The notes under the pieces: generated by a model
Databases searched by the model: none
What the model was told of the DNA's origin: nothing
The model's input: only the letters and a program-made list of their open reading frames with translations
Part shown: positions 1 through 13,400 of the stretch, one piece after another
How the letters are laid out: the number at the start of each line of letters is the position of its first letter
Position numbering within the stretch: the first letter of the stretch is position 1
Program-made: the position numbers and the translations under genes
From: Endothia cerciana
Lineage: Eukaryota; Ascomycota; Sordariomycetes; Diaporthales; Cryphonectriaceae
Assembly (NCBI GenBank): GCA_026119935.1
Contig: JALRMH010000003.1
Location: 992,001 to 1,056,000 of the forward strand
Direction: 5' to 3'
DNA: 64,000 bases

Positions 1-1904
1 TGGAAGCAAGAATATGAAGAAGAAGCCGGTCTTGGCCCCACGAGGCTGCAGCTCGTAAGCCCGTGGTCTAATCGCCCACCAACAGGAGAAAGAACCTGAA
101 CCCTTGGTTCTATGGCTTGACCTGCCTCTCTTCCTTCGCGCCCCATCTTTCCAGAGACCATCTCCACCGCGGTGCGACCCGAGCGGGAGAGTTTATTTCG
201 ACGTCGATCCAAAGAAGCAAAGATGCTGACGGTGTCTCCCAACAACGCCTCGAACACCAGCTTCTAGGAAAGAACAACCAAATATTTCTAGGACGGAGGC
301 ATTATTTTCCATATTTTCTTCTTGTGTCTCTGCATCCTGGTCGGTAGCCTGCTGTCAAGTTTGGCTTCTGACGCGTTCTTCTGTGCCTCTTGTCCTTCGT
401 GAATTATCGTACCTCCCTCGGGTTAGCGATCTATTGCCCGTGCCCACGAAGTCGTCTCCAGAAGACGCAGAACCGCTTTCGGTGTTGCTTGGAAGTCGTA
501 GATTGCCGGTTCTCTCTTCGTCCAGTAGGACTCTTCGGGAAGTAGCCTGCCAAGAACCGGCGTGTCTGGGTGCGCTGGGCTGGTGGTTGCCTCGTTACCG
601 ATGGCGGTTGTGCCAATTAGTACCTTACTGAATGACGCTCCGCGCTCCTTTCGTATCTGCGCCGCGCATCACGGCTGATGGAGGACTCATCGTTCCCAGG
701 GTGCATCCGGTCATGGTTGGGTGGCCTTGGGCAACTGGTCCGGAGCTGAGGGTTGGCTTACGGCTTTATGTACGTCTGCTTGCCTTTTCCGTGCTCCTGG
801 TCCCTGGAGCTTTGCAGGTGAGTTGTAGTATGAAATGGGGCAAGATTCTTCGAGGGGCCAACACATTTGCATGCGATTCTGCAATTTTGGCAAGGGATGG
901 GAAAGGGGGCCTTGGTAGGATATGCCAACTGGGGTCGCGGCCTGGAAGACAACTTGAGCAGCACTGCCATCATCAGGAAGAGGACACGCCACAGTCACGG
1001 ATACAACAATGTAGGCCATTAAAGTTGCCAATTGAGTATCTGCCTCTAAAAATGCCCTGCAGTTCACAGTGCGGACGCCATAAGGCCACCATCTTTTCCC
1101 TCGATCAAAAAAGAATTACCCATCAGACCAAAACAAGCCAAACCAGACCAGACCGATCCCTCGAGGCCACCACCACTTCCTCGCTAGCAGGAAGATCCTC
1201 ATTACCTATGTGATGGTAACGACCGGTAGCACTACCTAGGAAGTCAACCCAATGATAAACCATAACGGACCCTTGAGACAGAAGCCGGCCATAGGTATTT
1301 GTTTGCTAGTGTCTTGATATTATATGGCTATTCAATCAGGCCAAGCCCCGTCCATGAAAATCATCATCTTGTACCCCAGAGAGTCTGAACGCTTTTGTGG
1401 AGAAAATGTTCGTGTACAGGCTGAACAAGCTGAGGATGCTTTATAGTGATGAAGAGAGCCTGTCCACTAGGTGTACTAGCCCATACCTTGGCAGCAAGAT
1501 GATTGAGCCTGGTGACACAAGTCCTGAGAACTTGTCATCGTTCTCTTAGGGCGGCAGTTAAATAGCAGTGTGCATGACAAAGATGAAAGCTGTTATGCCG
1601 CGCGGTACCAACAAGTCCGAATAAGAGGTGTCAGAAAGATAATTACGCGCGGCATGAAGATGCTGAAAGCGGAAACATGGTATCTCGGGATTGCTGTCTG
1701 ACCGAACCGAGCTTTTGTGCCGTTTGCCCACTCCGCAACGCCGTGACTTATTTCGAAGACGTCGAGAAAGTCCGCAGGAAAGTGAGAGAGATAGATAGAA
1801 CACCTGCGCTGTGTGAGCAACGTGTCGTACTTTTAAAATGTGTTGTGACAAACTGGGGGTATCCGTACTGTATAATGACGATTGGCTGAGGTTCAAAGTG
1901 CAGA
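1..1904. other. Intergenic stretch, no recognised gene
   Basis: Several short open frames occur on both strands (for example plus 632-1213), but none resembles a family I know and none shows a convincing intron structure. The right end is the 3' flank of the ORP1-like gene, whose in-frame continuation stops with TAA at 1905-1907. The left edge may belong to a gene lying outside the window. Confidence 0.5.
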
Positions 1905-2294
1905 TTACCGTCCACAGACGCCCGACTCTCGACCGGGAACCTTGGTAGCGTCCTCAGTGTCGGCATCTTTGGTCGTGGCGTCAGCGGAATCCTCAGCTCT
2001 GTCCTCAGGATCCTCATTACCACGCGGGGTCTCAGCACGCGGTGCCGGGACTTGCGAGGTTTTAGGAGGCTGACACCTCGTGTGTTCCAGGACATCCATG
2101 GCGATCCGCTGGATCTGTGGAAGGGGCTGTCTGGGGGCCAGACATCCTGCGATGAGTCGAATCATTGCGTTGTCCTCCGCACGTCGGACGACACCAGGTT
2201 GGTGGACAACCTCGAAACCCGCAGCACCGCCGTGCCGTGCGAGCTCTTGACGGACGTAGGCGTTGAAACGAGCTCTCGCCACCGGGTCGCTCTC
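1905..2294 (-). CDS. In-frame continuation of the ORP1-like frame beyond its TAG stop
   Basis: Directly after the TAG at 2297-2295 the same frame stays open for 129 codons to a TAA at 1905-1907. The segment reads like real protein: ESDPVARARFNAYVRQEL, then an amphipathic stretch with MIRLIAGCLAPRQPLPQIQR, then an acidic tail (EDPEDRAEDSAD). Many codons end in C or G, as in neighbouring genes. It has no ATG of its own near the start. It could be a readthrough extension, the true C-terminus cut off by a nonsense mutation or sequence error, or an exon reached by a splice I did not find. I checked nearby GT...TAG pairs (34, 44 and 52 bp) and none keeps this frame. Confidence 0.5.
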   Translation of the reverse strand, partial: ESDPVARARFNAYVRQELARHGGAAGFEVVHQPGVVRRAEDNAMIRLIAGCLAPRQPLPQIQRIAMDVLEHTRCQPPKTSQVPAPRAETPRGNEDPEDRAEDSADATTKDADTEDATKVPGRESGVCGR

Positions 2295-5154
2295 CTAGAA
2301 CGCACGCGGTTGCTGAAAGTCGTTGTACTGCTGTCCACTCTGATACATCTGATGCTGAGCAGGCATGTTGTTCATGGATGGCAGCATGCCCTGCGGACCA
2401 GTGACGGCAGGCATGTCGGGAGGGCCGCCCGGGATGGAACTGGGATGCTGGTGGTGGACGGCTGGAGTGCTCTGGACGCGAGAGTGCTGCCCACGGGGAC
2501 CGGCCCAGTCTGGGTGGTAGTAAGAGCCGAAGAGGTTCTCCTGACCGTCTCGAGCGCTCATACCGTAAGGAGTGCCATAACCTTGAGGGGTGGGAGACTG
2601 GTAGTCGTAAGCTTGAGGACTATGGCCATTGCCCATGTTCATGTTGCCAAACACATCCTGCTGCTGCTGGTACCCGTTGTTGGGTTCGGCAGGAAATCGG
2701 AAATCAGTGTTGCTGTATCCAGTGCTGCGCAGAGCAGGGTTCTCAGACATGCTTCTAGCATGCATGGAAGGGCGACCCTGGGCTGCATAAGACTGCTGGA
2801 GGCTGTTGGGATCCTGGGTGGGCACGCTGCTTCCACGCTGGGGGACAGGCTGCGGCAGCACAGAGCTGCTACTGTAGCCACCGTTCCAGTAACTGTGATC
2901 TGCCTGGTTCTCGGCGATGGTCGCAAAGCCGTTGTTTTGCGGGAATTGGTAGGAGTACGGCTGCGACATGCCCATCACAGGCCGGTGGGGCAGAGTCTGC
3001 ATGTTGAAGTTGTATGGGCTGGCGCCGGAACGCATACGCTTGCTGTCTTGGGAGAACATGCCAACACGGGACGAGTTGTAGACGCCCATAGTAGGAGGGG
3101 TGCGGTACGCCTCACTCTGCGTCTTCCGATGACCACCGGCGCTGCTAGCACGGCGGACAGTGGCTTTGGGACGGGACTCGTTACCATCAGTGACAATCTC
3201 TGGCAAGATCTCGATGTCCGGGATCTGGTTGATGTCGCCGTCGGTCATGTGGACCTTGATCTCTTCCACAATCTCCAACATACGAGAGGTGTCGTAGTCC
3301 TGGTTGAGGCGGGGCTGGAGCCAGCTAGGGATGGCGGTGCCACTGCCAAGATCCTGGTCATCATCCTCCTCCTCGGTGTAGCGGCGCTTGCGCGATTCAC
3401 TATCCTGCAGGCGCTTTGCCTCACGCTTCCGAGCCTGGAGAGTCCAGTGCTTCAGAACACCATCGCCACGCCTGTTGTATTTGACATTGTCATCTGACCA
3501 ACCCTGGACCTTCTTAACCTGGACCAATACCAGGTCGACCTGACGGAGCGCATAGTCGGTGGCGTTTCGGTAACGTGATCTCTGGTAGTGCTTGCGGCAG
3601 TAGTGTACCCAGATGTGGGCAGGGATGGACTTTGTGCAGAGCTTGTTGCGGCCGAAGATGTGCGATATAGCCTTGCGGAGCGAGGAGCCAGTAGTGCATG
3701 GTTGGACGAACATGCACTTTGGCTGCTCGGGCTCAGGAGGGGCAATGGCAAGCTCAGGCTGGGCAGACTGGTCTGTGATTAGGACGACGGAGCCCTCATC
3801 CTGAGAGGACTGCTGAGGGTTGTCACCTTGAGTAGGTGACTTGGGAGGAGTAGGTTCAGCCATCGGGCCGAATGCTGGGTAATGGGGTCGGTTGAGTGAG
3901 TTCAGAGAAGGAAAGTCTGGAGCTGACACAGTCCTTTTGTGCGCTCTAGCAGAGATTCCTGAAGGGGAATCTGGATGGAGGAATGCACCACGCTTGGATT
4001 CGGTTGGACTGTTGGACGATCTGGTCAGCTGGAATCTCACAGATCGCTCATTCGTTTGTTCATTCGTTAATTGAGAGGGTTGGGAAGAGTTGGTAGGAAC
4101 AGACTCCAGGCTGGCTGGTCTGAAATAGTTGAGCCAGAGGCAGTGAAGCAACGAAGCAGATGCCAGTGACTGGAGAGAAAGCGGCAGAAATACTATCCTG
4201 ACAGCGCTATTTCACCCAGTCACGCGTCCTAAATTCGGAGCTTGGCCCCAGAAATAGTGATTGAGACAATATTGTGAATGACGGGCAGTGGGACATTTGA
4301 AGCTGATGGATCCTAGTGACCGACGGAATAGCGGCACTGCCACTTTAACGCGATCACACCAGGTAGATCCATCTAGTGAAGCGCCCTCCTTACCGAACTC
4401 GGGCTCCATAATAGAATGATTGATGGAAGAGGATGATGTGCGCGAAAGGGCGGCGGGGGAGAATCGTTCACACGTACCTCGCGCTGCCAGTGAGTCCTCT
4501 GTTTCTCATCATGATTGCATCTGAGGGTGAGCTGGCGCGATGCGAAGTCATCGGGCTATCGCTATCAGACAACTCCGGCGAAATATCGTCCAGCCCCGGC
4601 CTCCGAGGGGATGGGGGCTCTATCTCAACGACAGTAGAGCAAGTCATCCCAGATTCCGGTACGGATGTCCTTCTCTCCGTGGGTGTTGAGTCTGAACCGA
4701 ACGTACTCAGAGGCTGGTACTCACTCACAGTCGACAGTGAGGATATCCTCGAATGTGACCTAGAATGGCACGAGGCACTGGAAGACATGGTCGTATAAGA
4801 CGAGAGGCTGCTGCGGCTATCTGAGAACTTATGTTTTGGCGACTTTGGGCTCATCGAACCAGCGCTCTCGACCGGTGTCGCGTCGAAACTGTTGAATGAG
4901 GGCCGCGATGCTGGTGACGTTTGCGCGCTCTTCACATTCAACGTCAACGGCAGTGAGTAGCCGCCGGCATCCCATGGTGTCCTGCTTCGGTTGGGCTGTC
5001 GTGGATCATTGGATATTCTAGCAGGTCCCATCCTCTCCTGTGTATGATACATGGCCATGCTGTCATCGCTGGGCATGCTAGATTGGTCGATGGGTAGTCT
5101 CCCGCCCGCGGCTTGCGCAGCCGCAGACGAATTCAGTAGAGATGTGACGTTCAT
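2295..5154 (-). CDS. ORP1-like conserved fungal protein (two exons proposed)
   Basis: I read two minus-strand open frames as one gene. Exon 1 is 5154-4478, starting MNVTSLLN and ending in a donor GTACGTG. Exon 2 is 3945-2295, after an acceptor CTGCTAG. The join preserves frame (GSAR/AHKRTVSAPDF) and gives about 775 residues. The N-terminal third is Ser/Pro-rich and low complexity (SPKSPKHKFS, serine runs), probably disordered. The ordered core in exon 2 has MFVQPC, KAISHIFGRNKLC and WVHYCRKHYQRSRYRN, followed by a basic stretch near RKREAKRL and an acidic EEEDDDQD. From memory this core is the mark of fungal proteins called ORP1-like; their biochemical role is not known to me, though Cys/His-rich and basic segments would suit nucleic-acid binding. 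The C-terminal half is Gln/Asn/Tyr/Met-rich. The first ATG of exon 2 alone is at 3863, so a shorter 522-residue product is possible. An acceptor-like TCACAG just upstream of the start suggests an intron in the 5' leader. The 532-bp intron is long for this group. Confidence 0.72.
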
Positions 5155-5747
5155 TTCGTCGACTCGTCTCGCAGATATCTGTGACAGCATGAGCCTCGGT
5201 TAACTTCGTGCTATTACTACAGTCCACACCTCGACGGCAGAATGAGAGGGCAAATGTAGGATGACAAAGCAGATACAGTCAGGGCACTAACCTCAAGTAC
5301 AGTTCTCTGTCGTTGCCACCTGGTCTGGTGCAAGTGGACAGCAAGCTTCTTCTGAATCTCAGTTGCTGACTCAGTGCGGTCGAGGATCAGTCCTTGGAGA
5401 CGACCTCTAGGGCTTCCTCGGGCAGCCAGCTGTCTTATGAAGAAAACCACAAACAATCCACGCAACACTAAGACCTGATCTTGAGGTCCTGATTACCAAA
5501 GAGGGCCCGCCAATCGAGTGCGAACAAACAATTTGTCTGCCGAGAAGTCACACAAGGGCCGCTGCAAACGATGATGTTGTCGATCCCAAGTCGAACGTCC
5601 TTAGAAGGTCGATATCAAACAAGCGCTAGACACCCATCGAGGGCCACGAGATTGTCGGTGAGTGTTTGTTCGTCGTCTGACCAAATCCTCTGTGGCCGAG
5701 TGTTCCGTAGATGATCAGCAGCCAGTGGAGTGGTGGGTAGGTCCGGT

Positions 5748-5780
<33 letters not shown>
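5748..5780. repeat. (GTC)11 trinucleotide microsatellite
   Basis: Eleven uninterrupted GTC units. Read on the minus strand they create artificial poly-Arg or poly-Asp runs in otherwise unsupported frames. It lies about 600 bp upstream of the ORP1-like start, probably in promoter or leader sequence. Confidence 0.95.
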
Positions 5781-5782
<2 letters not shown>

Positions 5783-8700
5783 TCCTGACGATGGCCTGAT
5801 TCCGAGCTTGGAGATCGGTGGCGGCTGGGACGTCGGTAACCTTGATAATAATCCAGTGGATCAATCCGATGATACGAATGAAAACGTGGCGAGTCCCGCT
5901 CGGAGGGTCCAAAGCTGATAAGATGGGATTGCTTGATGCTTTGTAGTTCAGGTCGGGGCAGGGGTGAGCAACGTAAAATAAGGTTGTCCAAGTCCGGAGA
6001 ACGGCATCAACGTTTGAGTGGCACTGACCGTCTCGAGGTAGATTGAAACGCCCGAAACACCACTGACCCAGTAACTTGTAGAGGTCCAGGAATGGTCATC
6101 CAATGTGGCAGGTGAAGAGCACAAACATGTGTCTTGTCCCAGTTGAATCGGATCTCCACCGAGCCGAAAGAAACGAGCATCAAGCTCCTGCCCTGGCAAG
6201 CGGCACTGGACGGTCTTGAGACGGAAAGTCTGGGTTGGGACGACAAGACTGGAGACGAGTAGAGGTCTCCAGGTTGAAGTCTCCGCAGCAAGCGACCTTG
6301 GACGAGATCAGAATCGGTCGACAAGACAACTGCTCTGAGTCCAGAAGGGACGGTCTGAGACCAAGGGGCACAATATCGTGAGGTTGGATGACTAGATGAT
6401 GGACGTGTTATCTCCGGTGGCGTTTGGGACGAAGCATCACCATGGGAGTTCTGATGAGGATTAGTCGGCGGCAGTGCAGTAATAACCACGGAGGGGAAAG
6501 AGGTCCGTGGATGAACAATAGCGCCAGGAGATCTAAACAAGACGGTGCCAACAATGCATAAATTGAGGGGGCTGCGGCGGCGTGGCTGTGAGGACGACCT
6601 GTGAGGCGATCCGAGGATGAGGATGTGATTGCCGGGGAAGGTGAGGGAGTCTAGTCCATGAGCGCGCAAGTGACGAGGCCCTGGACCACTTACCCCTGAT
6701 AAGTCAAGTCAAGGCGTTTGATGTAGCGAATCGAAAAGAGTCCAGCTCGGCGATGGGAGAGCAATACCAGAGTCATGAACAATAAATCGACAAGAACAGA
6801 AGAGAAGTTGTGAAGGGGCAACTTTCCAGTTGCGGCAAAGTAAAGCGCATCTTGCATTGACTGAAGCGTCCACAGAATGTGTTTAGACTTCTCCACCGTA
6901 GGTTTTGGCCGGTGCTTGAGCGCCCGCGCCTCACCCGGCGAGGTGGTCCCTGTCTCGATCATGGATGCCGTTCTCTGGGGTGGGTGTAGGTGATACACGT
7001 CCTTCGGCTCTCTCTGACGTTAGTGCATCCACTCCCCGGCGCCGTTTTGGAATGATATCCCTGTGCATCAGATTGGCTCTGTCGTCCACTGCGTCAGATG
7101 ATCGTCTGAACTCAAATGATCCACACCAGGGGAGTCTGCCCCGGCCGGATCGAGCACGGGATGTTTTCTGCGTCGCGAAAGGCCCCTGCTCCATCGAAGG
7201 GACCCATGCGAAAGCAGCGTGGGCAGATACATCATGTTGAGGCGCAGCAGCGGGGTGGACATGTATATTCAGACCCCCGGCCGAGGCTTGAAACTGCTGT
7301 TCTGGACGGAATGGTTCGAACAGAGCCCAGCGTGTACCATTTGACAGCGTCGGATTTCAACATATTTGAGAAGCTGAAGTTCGAGTGTGGCTTGCCGGAG
7401 GTTGCTGAGGAACACCTGCAGGACGAGATTCTCAGTACTGAATGGTGTGCGGCAGAACCTGCTGCTTCCGAGTACGTAGCCCTCGATCGCAGCCGATGCA
7501 GCTATCCTGAACAGGCTGTCCACTCATCCTCGTCCTCGGATTTCAACGGGTCCCAAGGCGTGCGATGTTACATCCCACACTCCGTAGCTCCCATGAGGCT
7601 TCAGTACAAAAGAGCTCTTGTGTATTAGGGACGTTCGGGAACAGATGAAAGGCGCACGCGCGAAATCGGATTACCTGCTTGTTAGCGGGGAAGTGGCAGC
7701 GAGGCTGACATTTCCATGAAATGGGATGCAAATTAGCGAGGCGCTTTCCTCGCAGGCCGGGACCGAGAAATTGTTGTACTGCGGTATCAATGCGACGGCT
7801 GCCCTCGAGACGACCTTACTGCCCCGTACAGTATGTACCATGTAGTACGAGCGGCTCGTTTGTCAGGGCCTAGTTGCCGAACCTTTCTCGTGGACAGGCG
7901 AATACCATAGTACAAAACCACGAGCAAAAATTCCCCGATCCGTCCTAATTTTAGAAGGAGCCACCTCTCCCACTATGCTGCGAAATGTGGTCTCGTGCAT
8001 CGCTACTCGAAGCGTGAGGCTCTAGTCTCATTAAATCGTCCATTAGATAGCATAGCACCAAACAATCTTGGTCAGTAGATCGTAGACTGTGAGTGAAAGT
8101 TGTCACTGTCGGGGCAAGCTTGCCCGGTGCATCATCACCAATGTGACGAGCCAGAATGTGCTCGGGGTCTCGATACGTATTGCGTTATGCTACAGCAGTC
8201 CATAAATCGTGGTCCAGCCAGGTTGCATGCCGGTTATGCGACGGGTGCGCTTCTCCGCTGACGCAGAACACGCGGCTAGTTGTGGCGCATTGCCACATGC
8301 GTATGAGTCGTTGTGTGCTCGGTGAGCACAGTGAGGGCACGTTTCCTCGCAAGGGCTGCTCCATTCCCGTATAGTCGCAGCGCTAGGAAGGCAAGACTCA
8401 CACTTCCGGGGCCGACCCAAGGCGTTGCGCGCTGAGTCCGCAGCCTCGCAGCGTTACATCTGCCATAGAGGGGATGTAGAAGGGCAAGATACTATGTAGT
8501 ATAATGTCGTACCCAGGCAGCGACCAGCTGAGGAGGTGTCGAATATTGTAGGGGCTGTCATGCAGTTATGACAACAATTGTCATGCATGATACTGTAGTA
8601 CGCAAGTGGTTGTAGCCCGGAAGTGCTGAGCGGTACGGAGTGAACATGACAGACAAGGGATGTCGTTGAGGGTCTGAAGCAAGCTCGAACGCGATTGGCC

Positions 8701-10419
8701 TCCGCCTGGTGTTTCAGAAGACCTGAAGCAGCCGGGGTGCCATGCATGCTGAGAGTAAAAAGTGCCCAAGTTGGGGCCGCCAATGCCGGCAGGGGGAACA
8801 AAGGTGGCAGCGCCAGGCAAGGAAGCCAGTTGTGAAGAAGGGCTAGAGGATGGATGGGCCCGGGCTCCAGGGTCAGGGGCCGGGGTAGCAGCGGTTTGAC
8901 CAGCTCGCCGGATCTTGAAAGGTCGGACGGCCTGGCTCTCGTGAGTGGACAAGGGGACGACACTGCAGTAGGTGGCCTCAAGTGCTGCAGCCAACGGTAC
9001 GACATCTGGCATGGTGCCGTCCTTCCTTCTCACACGACCGAGGAGACGGCGGGACCAGCGTTGACAAGAGGCACAACGCGCAGCCAGCAGCAGGGTACGC
9101 ACACGAAGGCGTGCGCGCAAGCGCAGCGCAGACTTGGTGGACGCATGCCGTCTGGGCTGGCTGTAGTGTGCGCTAAAGCAGGTTCCAGGTGGGGGACGTC
9201 GACATCCAGACGGCGTTTCAGCCGGAGTTACGAAGAGGCTCCTCGACAAGAGTCTGCTGTCGGATTCGACAAGTCATCTTTCGAGGTCGTGCTGTTGCTG
9301 CGCCCTGCCACCCCAGCCTTGATCGAAGCAAGTACAGGCGAGGCGAGGCGATACGATACGAGGGCCCAGCTTGAACCGGTGACCCAAGCGTGGCCGTCTG
9401 GACAAGTGCCGACAAGAACAGAACGCCAGTTGACTCTTGGGCCCTCCCAGGACAGCGATGGTCCCTGCATGAGGAGGCGCCGTTCCGGGAGGTAGAAGAA
9501 GCTCAGGGTGGCATGAATACCTCGCCGGGAGATGGGGGTCCATCCTTCTTGAGCTGTCAAAAGAGCAGGCTTGGGACGAGAACCAGGAAAAGGTCGACCA
9601 TGACCGATGTACATCCGCACTGGCTGACTACTGTGTACTGTAGTACAGCAGTTGCGTGACGGGGCCTTGACCGCAGGGTTAAACAATCATAGTCTGTCTG
9701 GCCAATCTCCACAGCGACGAGATGTTGCAGGTCCAGCTTCGGGGACCAGAATTGTTACAGCCACCCATTGCCATCGCCCTCTGTTCTCTCGGCAGACCAG
9801 GGTAGAGAGTTTGAGGGAGATCAGGTGGCAGTCTCATGTAGATAACACCACAAGTCTTGGGGCGTGGACGATGATCGATTAACTCCGGGGTTACTTGATT
9901 GATCAAAACAGTCTGATAACGGACCTGTCAGGAGTACCGCAGAAACATGATCGAAGCTTAACAGGAGATGGTGGCCGGGGTTGAACTGAGCAGTTGTGAA
10001 GGCGGACGGTGAAAGTGATATGATAGAGGAGTAGCAGTCAGGCCAGAAAGGGAACTTGAGACAGGAGGGCTAAAATTAGCTGGCCAGTCCACTGTACGCT
10101 GGGTACTATGGAGCTATATTAGTAGTAGTTCTGGGGCCTGAGGGTACGAGCTCGCAGCACTTTTTACTGGAACCACGCACGCTATGGTGCTCGAACACCT
10201 GCTGTGGAGAGTGGGTGGGAGTGCCCCTGGTCAGCACCAGAGAACCTTGCGACCTTGGCGGGGGACTGCACTTCAACCCCTCCTTCATTTTGACTTTCTG
10301 GCAACTGTCGACCTAAACCCGCAGGGCAGCTAGATGCCTCGTCCCAATTCAAACAGCCAGCTCCGTACCTTATTACTCTGGCATTGGCCTGATCTTGCAC
10401 TACGACTGCATCGATCCCC

Positions 10420-10460
10420 ATGTCCATGTCCGTGTCCGTGTCCGTGTCCGTGTTCATGTC
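10420..10460. repeat. TGTCCG/TGTCCA hexanucleotide minisatellite
   Basis: About six to seven copies of a TGTCCR unit in tandem, with TGTTCA as a decayed last copy. It produces alternating dipeptide runs in all frames, so frames crossing it should not be taken as genes. Confidence 0.9.
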
Positions 10461-13400
10461 TACCTCCGTCTCGCCCTCATCCTGCTCCTGTTGGCAAAGC
10501 TGCAGTCGCACTCGGGCATTGGTTCACGAGTCGTCGAATCTGGTCGCCTCCCAAACCCCGAGCCTCTCTCTTCCTGACCACGGTCTCGCTCAGTCGACGA
10601 TTGGTCAACCCCGCCCACCGCCTTCGTCTTCTTCTGCGAACCGTGTGGACGTCCGGCCGTGCTACTCGGAACGTCACAGGTTTGGAGGACCAAGGCTCGC
10701 CGCAAGGTGGAGACTGCAGCCCGGAAATTGGACCATGGGAATTAAGGAAGCCCCAGTGCAGTGCAGCACAAGCATAACTCGTACCCCAGAGGTACATCAT
10801 GGGATATCACATCTTGGCGGCCCTGTGCTCGGCCGATGCGTCCAGATATGAATGCGTTCGGACCAAATGAGGCTGATGACCTGCAGCAGTCGCCGCGATC
10901 CGGGTTTCATCAGAGCTTTGCCTCCTGGGCCTCCAAGGTCCACTTCGCCCTCCGGATCCGACAATACTACGGCTCAGCACCTTCTGCCCAAACGCGCCAT
11001 GAGACGTCTGCAAAGGGCATAGCAGCTGACTCTGTCCCGCAGACACCGTCTTCAACCCTAGATGCTTGTTCTCGGGCTTGGACATCAAGGCGATGTGTGT
11101 TTTCGGCTCCAGCAGGCCCATCGACCGAGCCTCTCTGGCGCAGGACCATCTTACGCGTGCAATGACAATGAGAGGGCATGTATCGGAGCGGGATGGCCAA
11201 AATAGATGATCGGCCGGCTGCTCGCCGTGGAACCCCCAACTGAGGAGCCAATCGCGTGCTACCATTTCGGTGGATTCACCCCACCGCGCGCGTCCCGTCC
11301 CTTGCGGCGGGCTGAGTGGTCTCGTTGACATTTCTAGGTTCTAAACAATAATCCTCGAGGGACCAGATGCTGCCATTCTCTGGGTCGCGACGTCTTGTCA
11401 GGCGGAAGCTTGTCGAGTCCAGTATGAAGCCCACGGAAATCGTTCTGGCATGAAGCCGCTGGCAGGTGGCATCCTATGCAGGCTGTCTATCAAACCCGTT
11501 CGGATCGGAAGTCACATCTTCGTTCTCCTATCGCATCTCCGGACTTCCTCGAGCTGTGACTGTGCGTGCCTCGGAACTTTCTGGCCGCTGCAACTCCCCG
11601 TGTGGCGAAGCTCGACTTCCATCCCACCTCCGTTTCCACGAGATCCATTATCAGCCTTGTTATGATCTCTCGGAGTCCCAAAACCTTGGTGAGATCTGCG
11701 AACACCTTCCAAACAGAGACGCGAACTTGCGTTTGGCCCGGCCAGTGCTCATCGTTCCGATCTCCTGAGACTGGACGTACCGGGCAAAACTGCCGTGCCT
11801 TGACCTCGGCATCCTAGACTCGTTAGTGAGGTGAAAAAGGCTCTGTGCGTTTCATTTCGTACGATTGAGCTTCGTCCGAAGACCGGACGTTGCCCACTAT
11901 CCAGAGCATCGCAAGAGTTACGATTGGTCGCTCAGACAGGCCCCAGTTCCACTGTGTCGGTCCTTGATCCGTTCTTCGAGAGCATGTCAGGCTCAGACCG
12001 TATACTGTGGTCCCCCTTGAAGCAGCAAGAACAGGTCTCTTCTCAAGATGAAGACGTCAGATACCAGACGAGCGGGCCGGCTGGCTGTTTCGCTTTTGCT
12101 CCAGACAAGTATCTGATGCGATATGGGCTTGCCTCTTTGACTGAGATCACACAAGCCACAGCCTGCCTGGACTGATGATGCCCATCCTGCGTCCGGATGT
12201 TTTTTTGTGCAACAATGGTTCCGTTTTCTGGGTAGTGGCTGAAACCAAACGCTGGCCCGAGCTCACGAGGTCTGTGAGCTTCCACTATGTGATGGTAGAG
12301 TTGATTCGCTGACGAGTCTGGCTTCCAGCAAACGTCGTCCGACATCAAGCCTCCACATTTTGGAGATTTGACACCAAGGCTTCGACAGGAGGAACACAAC
12401 ATGTGAGCTCAAATGGTCTTCAGCAATACTCTATGCTTACAGCCCTCGTTGCCTGTCTTACGTGTGTCTTCCCACTGTTCTGATGTGTGAGCTGAGCGCG
12501 GTAGCTCGCCATGATACATCAAGATTTAGTGTCTTGATCCACACGAGCTCGAGGTTTTTTGGACATCAGTCTTCCTCTTTGGGACAGACTATGAGTACGC
12601 ACATGCGGATGCTTTTGGCTGATCAATATGTGGCGTCCAGCGGGCCTTCCGTCCGAAACAGAGGAGCATAGTAATGCTCTACTCTGACAAGGTTGACCTG
12701 CGCAATGCTTCAAGCATGCCATCTACACACTTACAATTGCGACTGTACGGAGCCAGTGCTCCTACACTGGACGCTAGGCAGGACAAGCAGCGACCCTCTG
12801 GGCTCCTCCTTTCTCACAAGACTGCCACAAGTGTGCCAGCCATCTGTTGATGACTAGATCGGAGCCTGGACTGTGATTTTAGGGAGCGTCCGAGGTTAGC
12901 AGACGGGATGATAGGCTCTGCAGCCCCTTCCTAATATTTGCGTTGCTAGCTGAAGGTCACGATGCCACTGCTCCCTCATGGACTGCATTTGCTAGAGGGC
13001 AATGTTGTGATGATCATCACGAACAACTGGTCATGTGAATCTGGACAACGCACGGATTCAACTCAAGATGATCGTCTCGGAACTCAAACTTCACCCGCAA
13101 TCTCGTCGATCTCGAAACACGCTCTCTCCAGGAAAGCTGTCATTGGCAAGAGATGGCGTTCATGGGAGACGAGAATGAAACGATCGGATCCCCTGAAACA
13201 ACGGAAGGTGAGCCTAGTCGATGCTCTCAGGAGAAGGTTTTACTCCTTGACCCAATGGTCTCGACCATCTCGACAAGACCAGTGAGCGCTAAGTCTTGGT
13301 TGGGCACCCAGTCGTCCCCTCGAGGCTAGTGGCCACCAAGAAACTGGTCCAGTGCTGGGGTGTGTGACTACCCGTGGACTGAGTCGTGAGGGAAACACGC

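Noticed and set aside
2052..3497. 481-codon plus-strand open frame
   Set aside because: It lies antisense to the ORP1-like coding region and its continuation. Its sequence shows no family features, so it is a shadow of biased codon use.
5626..5991. Minus-strand frame with an Arg run
   Set aside because: The Arg run comes from the GTC microsatellite; the remainder has no protein-like features.
8581..9495. Overlapping open frames on both strands near 9 kb
   Set aside because: Several frames overlap on both strands, which is usual for GC-rich non-coding DNA. None has a family signature.
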